From: Paludibacteraceae bacterium
GTDB taxonomy: Bacteria > Bacteroidota > Bacteroidia > Bacteroidales > Paludibacteraceae
DNA: 64,000 nt
Assembly (NCBI GenBank): GCA_024399655.1
Contig: JAKSNP010000008.1
Location: 41,461 to 105,460, forward strand
Direction: 5' to 3'
Part shown: piece after piece, positions 19,323 to 28,919 of the stretch
Layout: each line of letters begins with the position of its first letter
Numbering within the stretch: position 1 is the stretch's first letter
Notes under the pieces: model-generated
Told to the model about the DNA's origin: nothing
The model's database searches: none
The model's input: the letters and a program-made list of their open reading frames with translations, nothing else
Position numbers and translations under genes: made by a program

Positions 19323-20162
19323 TCAGAGGGATGCGATATCCGACTTGATTTGCCTGGTTAGTTCTTCTAACGAGGCAAATTTTTTTTCATCCCGTAGGCG
19401 ACGGATAAAACGTATATCTATCTTTTGTCCGTACAACTCGCCTTCAAATGCTGGAATATGCAATTCTATAGTCTCTTCGCTATTGCCTACTGTAGGATTG
19501 GTCCCGATATTTACAATGGCTTTATGACCGTTGGTTTCTACTGCATATACACCGGCTTTGGGGATTAATTTCTGTGAATCTGTTTGGATATTGGCGGTCG
19601 GAAAACCTATTTGGTGACCTATACCTCGTCCGTGAACAACCGTACCGGATAGATGATAGGAATATCCTAGATATTTATTGGCGGTATGTATGTTTCCTTC
19701 ACTCAAAGCATGTCTTATTTTCGTGCTTGATACATCTCCTTCTGGTGCTTGCTGTTGAGGGATGATTTTAATGCCGACATCTTCTCCGATGTGAATATAG
19801 TCTTCTATATTATTTAATTGGTCACTTCCGAATCGATGATCATATCCCATCAATAATGCGTCCACTTCGCATTGAGTGTGCAGAACGGTCATAAATTCAC
19901 GGGCCGTCATATCCTTCACAATTTCAAAATTAAAACAATATATCTGGTCAGGATTTAGTGATTTGAGAAGCGCTATACGCTCATCAAAGGTAGTTAACAG
20001 ACTGGGACTCTTTCCGATTAATACTTCTTTGGGGTGATTCTCAAAGGTGATGACGGCGCTTTTTAATTGTTGTTGAGCGGCTGCTTCTTTTAGTTGTTCG
20101 ATTAAGTATCGGTGGCCTGAATGTACACCGTCAAAAAATCCTATAGTGGCTGCGTAGTTCAT
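19323..20162 (-). CDS. ribF: Bifunctional riboflavin kinase / FAD synthetase
   Basis: 279 residues from the chosen start. It phosphorylates riboflavin to FMN and adenylates FMN to FAD. The N-terminal nucleotidyltransferase domain has ATIGFFDGVHSGHRYLI, with its HxGH-like site, and LLMGYDHRFGSD. The C-terminal kinase domain has VVHGRGIGHQIGFPTANIQ and the usual TNGHKAIVNIGTNPTVG. I prefer the ATG at 20162 over an ATG seven codons upstream, because it forms an ATGA overlap with the preceding gene's stop and fits the usual N-terminus. Last gene of the minus-strand rho cluster. Confidence 0.94.
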   Translation of the reverse strand: MNYAATIGFFDGVHSGHRYLIEQLKEAAAQQQLKSAVITFENHPKEVLIGKSPSLLTTFDERIALLKSLNPDQIYCFNFEIVKDMTAREFMTVLHTQCEVDALLMGYDHRFGSDQLNNIEDYIHIGEDVGIKIIPQQQAPEGDVSSTKIRHALSEGNIHTANKYLGYSYHLSGTVVHGRGIGHQIGFPTANIQTDSQKLIPKAGVYAVETNGHKAIVNIGTNPTVGNSEETIELHIPAFEGELYGQKIDIRFIRRLRDEKKFASLEELTRQIKSDIASL

Positions 20163-21649
20163 TCTTCTATATATTGATAGCATCCCGCATCTGGGCGGCT
20201 CATAGGTCTGGCATTGCCTTGCCTGTCGGTGGGGTAGGTCACTGATAGGGTGCTGTCTGCAATAAAACGAGCCGGTGATGTTGGTAATAAGCGGAAATCG
20301 TAATAATTGTATTCTTTGTATAGATAATAGATGTTGCGGAATAATACGGAGTCTGCTTCGGTTGCATAGGTGTTATATTCTCCCCATTCGGTAGTGATAC
20401 TGTCCGCTTTGAGATAATTATAGGCTATGTCTGCTGTGAAATTCATATTTTCGGTGGTATCGGTAACCAGATTGTTTTGATTGGCCCCCACGATAATGTT
20501 ATTGTATATCTCTACACTGGTCGGCCCCACTTCATCATCTTCTTGATTATAGATATATACGGCAGCTACATCGCTTCTCGCTACGTTATGCAGATTGATG
20601 GTAGTATACGGATAACCGAAGAATGCTGCAATTGTATTATGCACGATTCTATATTTTCCTCCGCCGATAAATAGGCTGTATGATGCGGCGTTGCTGATCT
20701 CGTTATTATATACTTCGGCATTGGCATTTACCATCACTAAGCCGTATAGAGCTTGATTATGAATCCGACTGTTGCTTATCTTAATGGAGCAGAGGTCTGA
20801 TTGATCTTCGTTATAACAATATAACCCTATCGATCCGGATAGTATATCCACATAATCTAATTCATGATTTGTGGTTTCCGTTCCTTTTTCATGCCATAGA
20901 TATATTCCTCCCCATTGTCCGGAGGCATATGCGTAGGGTACATTCTCAAATAGGCGGTCTAAGCGGTCACCCAATATACGAATGGGGTGTTCTTGCTGTC
21001 CTATGGCTTCCAAGTCGCCATATAGATGCAAATTGGCATTATGATGCATATATATGGTGGCTCCGGCTTCGATGATAGTCTTTCCTGTGATACACAAGGT
21101 GTCAAAAATGAGATATGGCTTGGTGTTTGTGAACGTAAAATCACCGGATATATCGCTCCGCTTGCTTTCAGATTTGATTATCTCTACATCTTGCCCGAAT
21201 GCTTGCATGGGCAAACGTTGGAGATGCCCGTTCACTTCAAAACATAATGTGTCCACTATCAATACGGGTTGGTTCTTCTCTTGGGGATTGATGGATACGC
21301 GTACGAAAAGAAACAGACTGTCACCTCCGTTCAGTTTGATGTCATGTAGATGTTCTATTTTGTTCTCGCCATCCAGATTGATATAAAAAGGAGCACCTTT
21401 CCAACTGATTTTCTTTAATATCAACGCGTTTTTATTGTCGTTGTACACCATGATGCGTTGTGTGGATGATCCGATGGTGCTAAATACCGTATCAAATGAT
21501 ATGGAATCAACCGAAAATCGCAAACATAATGTAGGATCATCACTCACCTGTTGATATTTACAACTCGCAAATAAACTCAACAACATGACCATCCAACCTA
21601 TTAGCATAGTATGGCGGCATATCCTTATATGTAATGTTTGTTTACTCAT
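20159..21649 (-). CDS. Lipoprotein with predicted right-handed beta-helix
   Basis: 496 residues. The signal peptide ends in the lipobox LLSLFASC at about residue 30. After an Ig-like N-terminal half (residues 40-190), the middle has beta-helix rungs: IIEAGATIYMHHNANLHLYG, a GIYLWHEKGTE turn, then repeated short N-N-x-I and I-x-N-S-x-I patterns. The C-terminal region ends YPTDRQGNARPMSRPDAGCY, a common ending of Bacteroidota parallel beta-helix lipoproteins. The start codon overlaps the porT stop (ATGA) and its own stop overlaps ribF, indicating translational coupling. Function unknown; the fold suggests polysaccharide or surface binding. Confidence 0.8.
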   Translation of the reverse strand: MSKQTLHIRICRHTMLIGWMVMLLSLFASCKYQQVSDDPTLCLRFSVDSISFDTVFSTIGSSTQRIMVYNDNKNALILKKISWKGAPFYINLDGENKIEHLHDIKLNGGDSLFLFVRVSINPQEKNQPVLIVDTLCFEVNGHLQRLPMQAFGQDVEIIKSESKRSDISGDFTFTNTKPYLIFDTLCITGKTIIEAGATIYMHHNANLHLYGDLEAIGQQEHPIRILGDRLDRLFENVPYAYASGQWGGIYLWHEKGTETTNHELDYVDILSGSIGLYCYNEDQSDLCSIKISNSRIHNQALYGLVMVNANAEVYNNEISNAASYSLFIGGGKYRIVHNTIAAFFGYPYTTINLHNVARSDVAAVYIYNQEDDEVGPTSVEIYNNIIVGANQNNLVTDTTENMNFTADIAYNYLKADSITTEWGEYNTYATEADSVLFRNIYYLYKEYNYYDFRLLPTSPARFIADSTLSVTYPTDRQGNARPMSRPDAGCYQYIEE

Positions 21650-22356
21650 TCGAAGTTGAAAGTGATGGTTATCATTTGGTTACGTAAACGATCCAATGCA
21701 TTTGTGTAGAAATGATCGGGTGCAGGAAGTTCTGGCCGTTGTTCTACAGGGACTTTCATGTTGGCAAATCCGATTTGATATTTTATCTCTGGACATAACT
21801 TGAACCATGCGAAATATAAGTCCACACCAAATCCGAAATCAATATAATAGTCCCATTTCTGTGTATAGATGGGGCGTTCTTTGCTTCCACCGAAGTCGTA
21901 ACTGGCTCCGCCGCCAAAGATAAGATAAGGGCGGTAGTTCTTCTCTCGTTCGGCCGACCATTTTAGATATACTGGCAGATTGATAGGTAGAGATAGTACT
22001 TCTATATGCTCGTTGTTGCCTTCACTCCCTCGTATGGCGCGTCCCGATTCTGCTTTATAGGTTATCGTGCGTTGACCGAAGTTTAGACCGGGCGTAAAGC
22101 GGAAGTTCAAGTGACGGCTTATCCTTAAGTCGGTGATAAATCCTACTGAAAAGCCTGGCAAAACGCTACTGACACGGGCATGATAGGTCTCCCCGTTGAT
22201 GGGCAGGTTTGAGTCTTTTATGCTATATCCCATGAAGTTGGTTCCCAAATAGAAACCGAAGTGGACTAATTTGTCGTCCACATACGGATTATTCATCTGA
22301 GCCGTTGTCTTCAAACTGAGAAGCAGCACTATTGCTATTATTGATAAACGCTTCAT
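21646..22356 (-). CDS. porT: PorT-family outer membrane protein (type IX secretion)
   Basis: 236 residues. A signal peptide (residues 1-19, ending TTAQ) precedes an eight-stranded-type barrel. The family pattern is clear: DDKLVHFGFYLGTNFMGYSI near the start, PGFSVGFITDLRISRHLNFR, FTPGLNFGQRTITY, LSLPINLPVYLKWSAER, and a C-terminal strand ending in Phe-x-Phe. PorT is a membrane component required for T9SS function in Porphyromonas gingivalis. The ATG lies 68 bp inside the end of the upstream barrel gene. A later start would remove the signal peptide, so the overlap is probably real. Confidence 0.8.
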   Translation of the reverse strand: MKRLSIIAIVLLLSLKTTAQMNNPYVDDKLVHFGFYLGTNFMGYSIKDSNLPINGETYHARVSSVLPGFSVGFITDLRISRHLNFRFTPGLNFGQRTITYKAESGRAIRGSEGNNEHIEVLSLPINLPVYLKWSAEREKNYRPYLIFGGGASYDFGGSKERPIYTQKWDYYIDFGFGVDLYFAWFKLCPEIKYQIGFANMKVPVEQRPELPAPDHFYTNALDRLRNQMITITFNFE

Positions 22357-24868
22357 TTCGCTTGGGTTGTGTATTTCCGAAATTGTAGGTGAAATTCAAA
22401 CTGATTGTGCGAGAACTCCATCTGTTTTGATTGAATTGCCAAAATCCGTCACCTTCGCTATAGGTCTTGCGGGCTCGTGAATTCAAAAGATCTCTTACGT
22501 TAAGTGCCAATGCCAGGGTGTTGTTAAGGAATGTTTTGCGTAAACCCAAATCGATGGAATAATTGTGCGACGTACGGCCTTGTGCCACTACGCGCGGACT
22601 GCGATATCTGCCGCTTATTTGTCCGGTAAAGGTTTTGGTGAACATGAAATTGGCACTCAAACGCACCGAACCAGCAAAAATATTTTGTTCCTTTATCTCC
22701 ACTTGAGGCAGAGTGATACCATTCAATATCGGTGTATAGGTGGCTGCATCCAATCGGTTATAATAGAAATTGGCTGACGTGGTCAATTGCAATACTTCAC
22801 CGAACAAACGGTTCTTCACCACTACTTCTATACCGGCTTCATGACGTTTGCCCAGGTTGACGAATGTATTGCGCATTACGCTTCCATCAATGAATTTGAT
22901 GTTTTGCGTCACTTCATCTGCATATCGGTAGAACAAACCTGCCGATAATACATGACGGTCCCAATTCTTCAAATAGTTCAATTCTACGGACGAGGAATAT
23001 TGGGGCAGCAACGAAGGGTTACCGTATGAAATGTTGGTCGAATCCGATATATCTTGCCGCGGGTTGATCTGATGGCCACGAGGACGGTCTATCCTGCGAG
23101 TGTAATTGGCTTGCAATTCATGTCCGTTGCCGAAATCGTAACTCAAATAGACTGATGGAAACGCTTGAAAATAGGAAGTGTCTTGAGTGTAGGGCTTCAA
23201 TGTACCGTCCATATAGTACGACGATTCGATATGTCGCATAAAATATTCGCCGCGAAGTCCTACTTGTACAGAGAATTTGTTCCAGAAACGGTTTCCATAC
23301 GTGATATACAACGCATGATTCTGTTCATTGTTCTTGAAGTCGTTGTAAATGGAGGTCAGTTCTTCTGTTCGTTCATATCCTTCGTTGTTGCTGCAGTTCC
23401 ATGCCTCAGCCAATGTGCTGCGCCAGGCCAAATCCGTTTGCCAACCCGCTTCAAAACGTGATTGCTCGGTCGGCTTCCATTCATAATCGGCTTTTAATTG
23501 TACGCGCTTGTCGTCATTGGCAGTTTTTTGTTCTTGCACCGTACTGAATAATTCGGCTTCATCTGCTGGATTATAATCTGTTTGGATATAATAATGATCG
23601 CTGTTCCATATAAATTCATCAAATTGAGCCGACATGCTGAATTTATGTTGCTTGTTGATTTCAAAACGCCAGTCAATCATGGCATTATAACCGGGGTGAT
23701 AGCCGCGTCCTTGTTGGGTACGGTCATATTTGCGCAAAAGGGTTTCTTCATTATCTTCGCTCTGCGGACCGACATAATGCGTTACATCATACAATTCGTA
23801 TGAATTCGGATTAATGCTCCAATTCGAGAAAAATCCGTTGGTTTTATCATTGGGACTGGTCACCATTCCGAAGCCGCTCAATCCGATGCTTGATCGATCC
23901 GTTACATGGATATCCAATCCGGCTCTAAGAAACATTCCGCCCCCGTTGTGGTGACTTTCACCGTTTTGAAGCAGATGAGTAGTGTCGCTCTGACTGAAAT
24001 TGTAGCGGTCAGTCATGCTGGAACCGTTGGAGGTATGGTAATGATATCCGATGTTGAAATAGCCGTCCACTATTCCTTTGTTGAAATTGAAATTGAAGCC
24101 GGCTCGGCCTCCTGGTGGTATATTCCAAGGCTTGGCTAAATAATAGTCCAAATTTAGATTGAGCGATCCGTAGTATCCCGCCTTTCGGTCTTTCTTCATC
24201 ACAAGGTTGATGATGCCGGCTGTTCCTTCTGGAGAATATTTGGCGGAAGGATTTGTAATCACTTCAATCTCCTTGATGCTTTCTGCTGGCATTTGTTTCA
24301 GTATGTCGCCGCGGTTTTCTGCACTTAATCCGGAAGGACGACCGTTTATCCATATTTCTACGGCATCCGAGTTACGGAGTGAAATGTTGCCGTCTTGATC
24401 CACATCCACCGACGGCACCTGTTCCAACGCGTCTGTCGCACTTCCACCGGTGGCGGCGATATTCTGGTCTACTGAAAATACTTTTTTGTCCAACTCGAAG
24501 CGCATTGTCGTTCCTTGTCCCACCACTTCCACTTCTTGTAAATCTTGCGTGTTTTCTTCCAGATAAATCTTCCCTAAGTCTACAGCTTGCCCTTTTATGG
24601 TTACGGTCTTGCTCCAATCGTTATAACCCATGAAGGAAATGGTCACTTTGTAGGTACCGTCTGCCATGCCGCTTAATGTGAATTTTCCGTCAATATCCGT
24701 ACTCGTTCCGGTCACGAGTTTGCCGTCTCCGGCTTGACTCAAAGCAACGTTGGCGAAATCGATGATTTGTCGTGTACTTGCATCTAAAACACGACCGCTT
24801 ATGCTGTTCACAGCCGAAAGGGATATACTAATGGAGAGTATCAATAATATACTCGACAGCTTTTTCAT
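22289..24868 (-). CDS. TonB-receptor-like outer membrane beta-barrel protein
   Basis: 859 residues. The signal peptide ends around SLSAVNS. A carboxypeptidase-regulatory-like domain (SISGRVLDASTRQIIDFANV to about residue 100) and a plug domain with VDQNIAATGGSATDALEQVP and ISLRNSDAVEIWINGRPSGL follow, then a long barrel. The last strand ends RTISLNFTYNFGNTQ, with a Ser/Asn-rich tail after it. It is the same general family as the barrel encoded at 16.4-19.3 kb but only loosely similar. Its start lies 41 bp inside aroQ and its end overlaps porT by 68 bp, so it sits in a coupled operon. Confidence 0.85.
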   Translation of the reverse strand: MKKLSSILLILSISISLSAVNSISGRVLDASTRQIIDFANVALSQAGDGKLVTGTSTDIDGKFTLSGMADGTYKVTISFMGYNDWSKTVTIKGQAVDLGKIYLEENTQDLQEVEVVGQGTTMRFELDKKVFSVDQNIAATGGSATDALEQVPSVDVDQDGNISLRNSDAVEIWINGRPSGLSAENRGDILKQMPAESIKEIEVITNPSAKYSPEGTAGIINLVMKKDRKAGYYGSLNLNLDYYLAKPWNIPPGGRAGFNFNFNKGIVDGYFNIGYHYHTSNGSSMTDRYNFSQSDTTHLLQNGESHHNGGGMFLRAGLDIHVTDRSSIGLSGFGMVTSPNDKTNGFFSNWSINPNSYELYDVTHYVGPQSEDNEETLLRKYDRTQQGRGYHPGYNAMIDWRFEINKQHKFSMSAQFDEFIWNSDHYYIQTDYNPADEAELFSTVQEQKTANDDKRVQLKADYEWKPTEQSRFEAGWQTDLAWRSTLAEAWNCSNNEGYERTEELTSIYNDFKNNEQNHALYITYGNRFWNKFSVQVGLRGEYFMRHIESSYYMDGTLKPYTQDTSYFQAFPSVYLSYDFGNGHELQANYTRRIDRPRGHQINPRQDISDSTNISYGNPSLLPQYSSSVELNYLKNWDRHVLSAGLFYRYADEVTQNIKFIDGSVMRNTFVNLGKRHEAGIEVVVKNRLFGEVLQLTTSANFYYNRLDAATYTPILNGITLPQVEIKEQNIFAGSVRLSANFMFTKTFTGQISGRYRSPRVVAQGRTSHNYSIDLGLRKTFLNNTLALALNVRDLLNSRARKTYSEGDGFWQFNQNRWSSRTISLNFTYNFGNTQPKRNEAFINNSNSAASQFEDNGSDE

Positions 24869-25241
24869 AACAATCTTGTCCTATTATAGAGGTTGCGCAT
24901 ACATCTGTCAATAGACTTATGCGTCTGAATTCTTCTCGTTTCTTTATGTCGCTTAAGTGCACTTCAATGACGGGTGCATTACAGAGTTCTACAGCATCAC
25001 GCAAACTGACACTGGTATGAGTGTAACCGCCGGCATTTAGAATCACGGCGTCTGCTTGGGTTTCTTGAAGCCAATCGATCAGGTCTCCTTCGTGATTCGA
25101 CTGGCGGTAGGTGAAATATATGTCAGGATGGGCATGTTGCACGCCCAAAATAATCTGTTCCATCGAGCGTGTCCCGTATTGTTGAGGGTCACGTCTACCC
25201 AATAGATTCAAATTAGGTCCGTTTACTACCAGTATATTCAT
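24828..25241 (-). CDS. aroQ: 3-dehydroquinate dehydratase, type II
   Basis: 137 residues. It dehydrates 3-dehydroquinate to 3-dehydroshikimate in the shikimate pathway and works as a dodecamer in the cytoplasm. Catalytic features are visible: VNGPNLNLLGRRDPQQYG with the active-site Tyr, SNHEGDLIDWLQ, NAGGYTHTSVSLRDA, and VIEVHLSDIKKREEFR with the catalytic His and Arg. The gene begins 21 bases after rho and overlaps the following barrel gene by 41 bp. It complements the DAHP synthase/chorismate mutase at 7.7 kb in the same pathway but is far from it. Confidence 0.97.
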   Translation of the reverse strand: MNILVVNGPNLNLLGRRDPQQYGTRSMEQIILGVQHAHPDIYFTYRQSNHEGDLIDWLQETQADAVILNAGGYTHTSVSLRDAVELCNAPVIEVHLSDIKKREEFRRISLLTDVCATSIIGQDCYEKAVEYIIDTLH

Positions 25242-25262
25242 CGCCTTTTGTCTGATAGGAGT

Positions 25263-27149
25263 TTATCGAGCTCCGTTTACGGCCAATAGGAATTCGTCGT
25301 TGTCATCCGTGCGTTCCATATAGGTCTTCAGTTTTTCCATGGCTTCCACACCATTCATGTCGCTTAATTGCTTGCGGATCATCCACATGCGGCTCAATAC
25401 TTCTTGAGGAAGTAGCAAATCGTCTCTTCGGGTGGATGACGCGGGTATATCCACAGCGGGGAATACGCGTTTATTGCTCAACTTGCGGTCCAACTGCAAT
25501 TCCATGTTGCCCGTTCCCTTGAATTCCTCAAAGATGAGGTCATCCATTTTGCTTCCCGTTTCGGTAAGTGCGGTGGCGATAATCGTCAGCGATCCGCCGT
25601 TTTCAATATTTCGCGCTGCTCCGAAGAATCGTTTAGGCTTGTGTAGAGCTTGAGCTTCCACTCCGCCTGACAAAACTTTTCCGCTTGCGGGAGCTACGGT
25701 ATTGTACGCGCGGGCCAGACGAGTGATCGAATCCAACAAAATGACTACATCATGTCCGCATTCAACCAGACGTTTGGCTTTTTCATGAACGATATTGGCC
25801 ACTTTTACATGGTTTTCTGCTGGTTCGTCAAAAGTGGAAGCGATTACTTCGGCTTTTACAGAACGGGCCATATCCGTCACTTCTTCCGGACGTTCGTCTA
25901 TCAGCAGCACTATCATATATACTTCCGGATGATTGGCGGCTATCGCATTCGCGATTTCTTTCAAAAGAACGGTCTTACCGGTCTTGGGTTGTGCCACAAT
26001 CAATCCGCGTTGTCCTTTGCCGATAGGGCAGAATAGGTCGATTATACGTACCGACAACGGATCGCTCTTGTTGCCTTGGCAAAGTTTGAATTTCTCGTCA
26101 GGGAATAGGGGAGTGAGATTCTCAAACGAAATGCGTTCTTTCGCTTTTTCTGGAGATAGACCGTTCACTCGTATCACTTTGTCCATCGGGAAATATTTGT
26201 CCGTCTCTTTGTTCGAGCGGATAGTGCACTCCACCGTATCTCCGGGTTTCAAACCGTATTGGCGAATCTGTTGCTGACTTACATAAATATCATCCGGTGA
26301 TGAAATATAGTTGTAGTCGGCGGAACGGAGAAAACCGAATCCGTCGGCAGCGCATTCCAATGTTCCCATTGCAATCACTTTCTCCCCGAAGTCAGCTATC
26401 GGCGGTTCCTGCTTTTCTGCCGGCTCTGTCTTGTGAGGCTCTTCTTGCTCATTCGCAACTGTAGGTTCTGTCTTGCTTTCTACTTGTTCTTTTGCAGGTT
26501 GTGGTTCTGCAATTTCCTGCGTATTTACAAGGTTTTCTTTTTCTTTCTCTTTCTTGCTCTTGCGGCCGCGTTTCTTGGGCTGTTTCTTTATGGGAACCTC
26601 TATGGCTTCGCTCTCTACAACAGGAGTGGCGGCTGTTTCTTTTTCCGCTTCTTTCTCTCCCTCTTTCTTTTCTGGAACCTCTGGCGTTTCTGCCGGCTTT
26701 ATTTCTGTCGGTTTCGTTTCCGGACGGTCTTCCTTGATTGGCAGATCTTCCAGATTGCCGTTCATCGGCTTGCGGGCTTCAATAGCTTGTACCGTACGGT
26801 TTGCTTTATGGTTGTTTTGCTTCAGTTGTTCTTGCAACTCACCCATCTGTTCCTGTTCCGTTCCTACGGTGGCAATCACTTTCTCACCGCGCATATGGTC
26901 GGTATTCACTTTCTGGGCCTGAATCCTCGTACGCATTCTCGTACGTTCTCTGCGTTCGCCGTCACGTTTCTCTCTGGCTTCTTCCTTGGCTTGTACGGTG
27001 GCGGCTTTCTGGTCTGCCTGTGCATCCAGAATGGCGTAAATAATCATCTTCGGCGTTGCGGTACGGCGGGGCTTGACACCCAGACTGGTAGCCACTTGCT
27101 TTAATTCTTCGGGCGACATGCGCTCGAGTTTTTTAATGTCGTATTGCAT
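25263..27149 (-). CDS. rho: Transcription termination factor Rho with large charged insert
   Basis: 628 residues, about 200 longer than E. coli Rho. It is a hexameric RNA-dependent ATPase that ends transcription. Residues 1-45 are the Rho N-terminal helical domain ([20 protein letters not shown]). Residues about 60-255 are a low-complexity Lys/Glu/Pro/Gln-rich insert. Residues about 260-335 are the RNA-binding cold-shock-like fold ([18 protein letters not shown]). The rest is the ATPase, with Walker [10 protein letters not shown], Walker [14 protein letters not shown] and [11 protein letters not shown]. Long disordered inserts are typical of Bacteroidota Rho; in Bacteroides thetaiotaomicron the corresponding region is reported to drive condensate formation. 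First gene of the overlapping minus-strand cluster. Confidence 0.97.
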   Translation of the reverse strand: MQYDIKKLERMSPEELKQVATSLGVKPRRTATPKMIIYAILDAQADQKAATVQAKEEAREKRDGERRERTRMRTRIQAQKVNTDHMRGEKVIATVGTEQEQMGELQEQLKQNNHKANRTVQAIEARKPMNGNLEDLPIKEDRPETKPTEIKPAETPEVPEKKEGEKEAEKETAATPVVESEAIEVPIKKQPKKRGRKSKKEKEKENLVNTQEIAEPQPAKEQVESKTEPTVANEQEEPHKTEPAEKQEPPIADFGEKVIAMGTLECAADGFGFLRSADYNYISSPDDIYVSQQQIRQYGLKPGDTVECTIRSNKETDKYFPMDKVIRVNGLSPEKAKERISFENLTPLFPDEKFKLCQGNKSDPLSVRIIDLFCPIGKGQRGLIVAQPKTGKTVLLKEIANAIAANHPEVYMIVLLIDERPEEVTDMARSVKAEVIASTFDEPAENHVKVANIVHEKAKRLVECGHDVVILLDSITRLARAYNTVAPASGKVLSGGVEAQALHKPKRFFGAARNIENGGSLTIIATALTETGSKMDDLIFEEFKGTGNMELQLDRKLSNKRVFPAVDIPASSTRRDDLLLPQEVLSRMWMIRKQLSDMNGVEAMEKLKTYMERTDDNDEFLLAVNGAR

Positions 27150-27203
27150 ATAAATAGTATGATTTTCGAAAAGGGCGGAGTAGACTTTCTCCTAAATCGA
27201 CTG

Positions 27204-27235
27204 CAAAGATACGCAATTTATTTGAAATATGCAAA
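27204..27235 (-). promoter_or_regulatory. Promoter of the rho cluster
   Basis: Read on the minus strand: TTTG (27235-27232), 20-bp spacer, TATCTTTG (27211-27204). Transcription would start near 27197, giving a leader of about 48 bases. Confidence 0.8.
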
Positions 27236-27275
27236 TTCTTGCCGCTTTTTTGCGCAAAATAGCATGATTTCACCG

Positions 27276-28463
27276 TTATTTGAGGCGGATTTGCTCAAAT
27301 GTGTTCACTTTCTTTCGGTCATATAAGCCGCTCACCTTGATATAGTTCTCGGTGAATCCGTACATCTCGCCGTGGGCGTTCTTGCTCTCCCACAGTACGG
27401 TTCCTTCTTCCCCGGCATGCTCTTGATAGAAGGCTTGCAATTTGCGTGCAGATATCTCGTGCAATAGCTTGCTGCGCCGTTCACGCTCTTTCTGAGGTAC
27501 AATATACAGGTCCATCTCCAGCATTTTCGTGTTCGCGCGTTCCGAGTACGTGAATACATGAAGTTGGCTTACGGGGAGCGATTCCACAAAGGCTATGTAA
27601 TCGGCAAAGCGTTCTTCAGTTTCGCCTCTTACGCCTACCATACAGTCCACTCCTATAAATGCGTTTGGCATGACTCGTTTGATATGTTCCACGCGTTCCT
27701 TGAATAAATCGCGCGTGTACCTGCGATGCATGATTTTCAGCATTTCGTCGTTACCGGATTGCAATGGAATATGGAAATGTGGTGCAAAGTGGCTGCTCGT
27801 CGCTACAAAATCGATGATTTCGTAGCTCAGGAGATTGGGCTCGCAACTGGATATGCGGATTCGATAGCCGTTTCCTTCTTGGCTTTTCACGTTCAACCCG
27901 TCCAACGCCTTGAGCAAATCGATAAATGATTCGCCGGTACTGCGACCGAAATCACCTATATTCACTCCGGTCAGGATTATTTCTTTCGCGCCTTCGTCTA
28001 TCGCGAGTTGCGCTTCCGAAACCAATTCGCTTATTCGTGGATTCCGGCTGCGACCGCGGGCCATCGGGATGGTACAATAGGTGCAGAAATAATTGCATCC
28101 GTCTTGCACTTTCAAGAAACAACGGGTTCGGTCGTCACGTGAATACGCATGCTCAAAACGGTCGTCACGTTTGGGCATTACATGATCCACTTCTATCATC
28201 TCGGCTATTTCCTGTGGCTTCAAACGCGCGTAACAGCCTGTCACTATCACTCGTGCATTCGGATGTTCGCGTTTTACACGATGAATCGCTTGACGGTCTT
28301 TATGATCGGCTGTATCTGTCACCGTGCACGTATTCACTATCACTACATCGGCTTCTTCTCCCTGTTTGCAGCGGGTATGCCCCTTGGCAATCAGCGAATT
28401 CATCAAGGCGCTCGATTCTGCGAAGTTCAACTTGCAACCTAATGTCACGATTTTTATTTTCAT
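27276..28463 (-). CDS. mtaB: tRNA t6A37 methylthiotransferase
   Basis: 395 residues. A radical-SAM enzyme that adds a methylthio group to N6-threonylcarbamoyladenosine 37 of tRNA. The N-terminal UPF0004 domain has its three cluster cysteines in VTLGCKLNFAES, VNTCTVTDTADHK and VTGCYARL. The radical-SAM motif is QDGCNYFCTYCTIPMARGR. The tail resembles a short TRAM-like domain. It is somewhat shorter than the 430-440 residues I expect for Bacteroidota MtaB. The shortfall lies between the two iron-sulphur domains (after EVDHVM), where a linker seems to be missing; all cysteines are kept. Confidence 0.93.
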   Translation of the reverse strand: MKIKIVTLGCKLNFAESSALMNSLIAKGHTRCKQGEEADVVIVNTCTVTDTADHKDRQAIHRVKREHPNARVIVTGCYARLKPQEIAEMIEVDHVMPKRDDRFEHAYSRDDRTRCFLKVQDGCNYFCTYCTIPMARGRSRNPRISELVSEAQLAIDEGAKEIILTGVNIGDFGRSTGESFIDLLKALDGLNVKSQEGNGYRIRISSCEPNLLSYEIIDFVATSSHFAPHFHIPLQSGNDEMLKIMHRRYTRDLFKERVEHIKRVMPNAFIGVDCMVGVRGETEERFADYIAFVESLPVSQLHVFTYSERANTKMLEMDLYIVPQKERERRSKLLHEISARKLQAFYQEHAGEEGTVLWESKNAHGEMYGFTENYIKVSGLYDRKKVNTFEQIRLK

Positions 28464-28467
28464 ACTG

Positions 28468-28499
28468 CAAAGGTACGAGTTTTTTTTTATTTATGCAAA
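28468..28499 (-). promoter_or_regulatory. Promoter of mtaB
   Basis: On the minus strand: TTTG (28499-28496), 20-bp spacer, TACCTTTG (28475-28468). The -7 box ends only 4 bases before the ATG at 28463. Either mtaB is leaderless or translation starts at a later codon. Confidence 0.75.
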
Positions 28500-28567
28500 T
28501 ATTTGTCCCACTTCTTGCATAAAAATATGGTTTTTCTTTCTCTTCCTTTCTATCTTCCGTCGTTTTC

Positions 28568-28658
28568 TTTTAGCAAACTATATACCAGTTGCCACTTTTT
28601 TTAGGAAACTATATACCAGTTGCCACTTTCTATTAGCAAACTTTATACTTGCAGGCAA
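28568..28658. repeat. 32-bp direct repeats, about 2.8 copies
   Basis: TTAGCAAACTATATACCAGT begins the first copy. Copy 2 (28600-28629) differs from copy 1 (28568-28597) at one base. Copy 3 (from about 28632) is partial and diverged. The units sit about 100-190 bp upstream of the mtaB start. They have a regular period and no unique spacers, so they are not CRISPR. Confidence 0.8.
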
Positions 28659-28743
28659 TTAATTTTATTTCTCTGTATTCCTCGTTTCTTCATCTCCCTA
28701 CCTTGTCATCTTACTACATTTTCAGTCCTGTCTTTGTCGAGAC

Positions 28744-28790
28744 CTAAACGTAACATAAACGTAACATAACCGATACATGACCGATACGTT
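28744..28790. repeat. Short tandem repeats, AACGTAACATA and CCGATAC types
   Basis: AACGTAACATA occurs twice in a row (period 12), then CCGATACATGA and CCGATACGTTA (period 11). The block lies between the oadB terminator and the 32-bp repeats. Function unknown. Confidence 0.6.
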
Positions 28791-28800
28791 AGTATACATA

Positions 28801-28847
28801 CAAAAATCGCACACCTGCAAGTCGTTTTACTCACAAAATGTGCGATT
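28801..28847 (-). terminator. Terminator of the methylmalonyl-CoA decarboxylase operon
   Basis: On the minus strand AATCGCACA pairs with TGTGCGATT (28847-28839 with 28813-28805), followed by TTTTTG. The loop of 25 bases is long, so efficiency is uncertain. Confidence 0.55.
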
Positions 28848-28919
28848 CTTGTGTTTTTTATATCCCTGTCGGGATTATTGGTTTGCCTTTATAGGCATTG
28901 GTCTCAGTTGGTCAGCAAA

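Noticed and set aside
28568-28658. CRISPR array
   Set aside because: The 32-bp period leaves no room for unique spacers, there are fewer than three units, and no cas genes are nearby.
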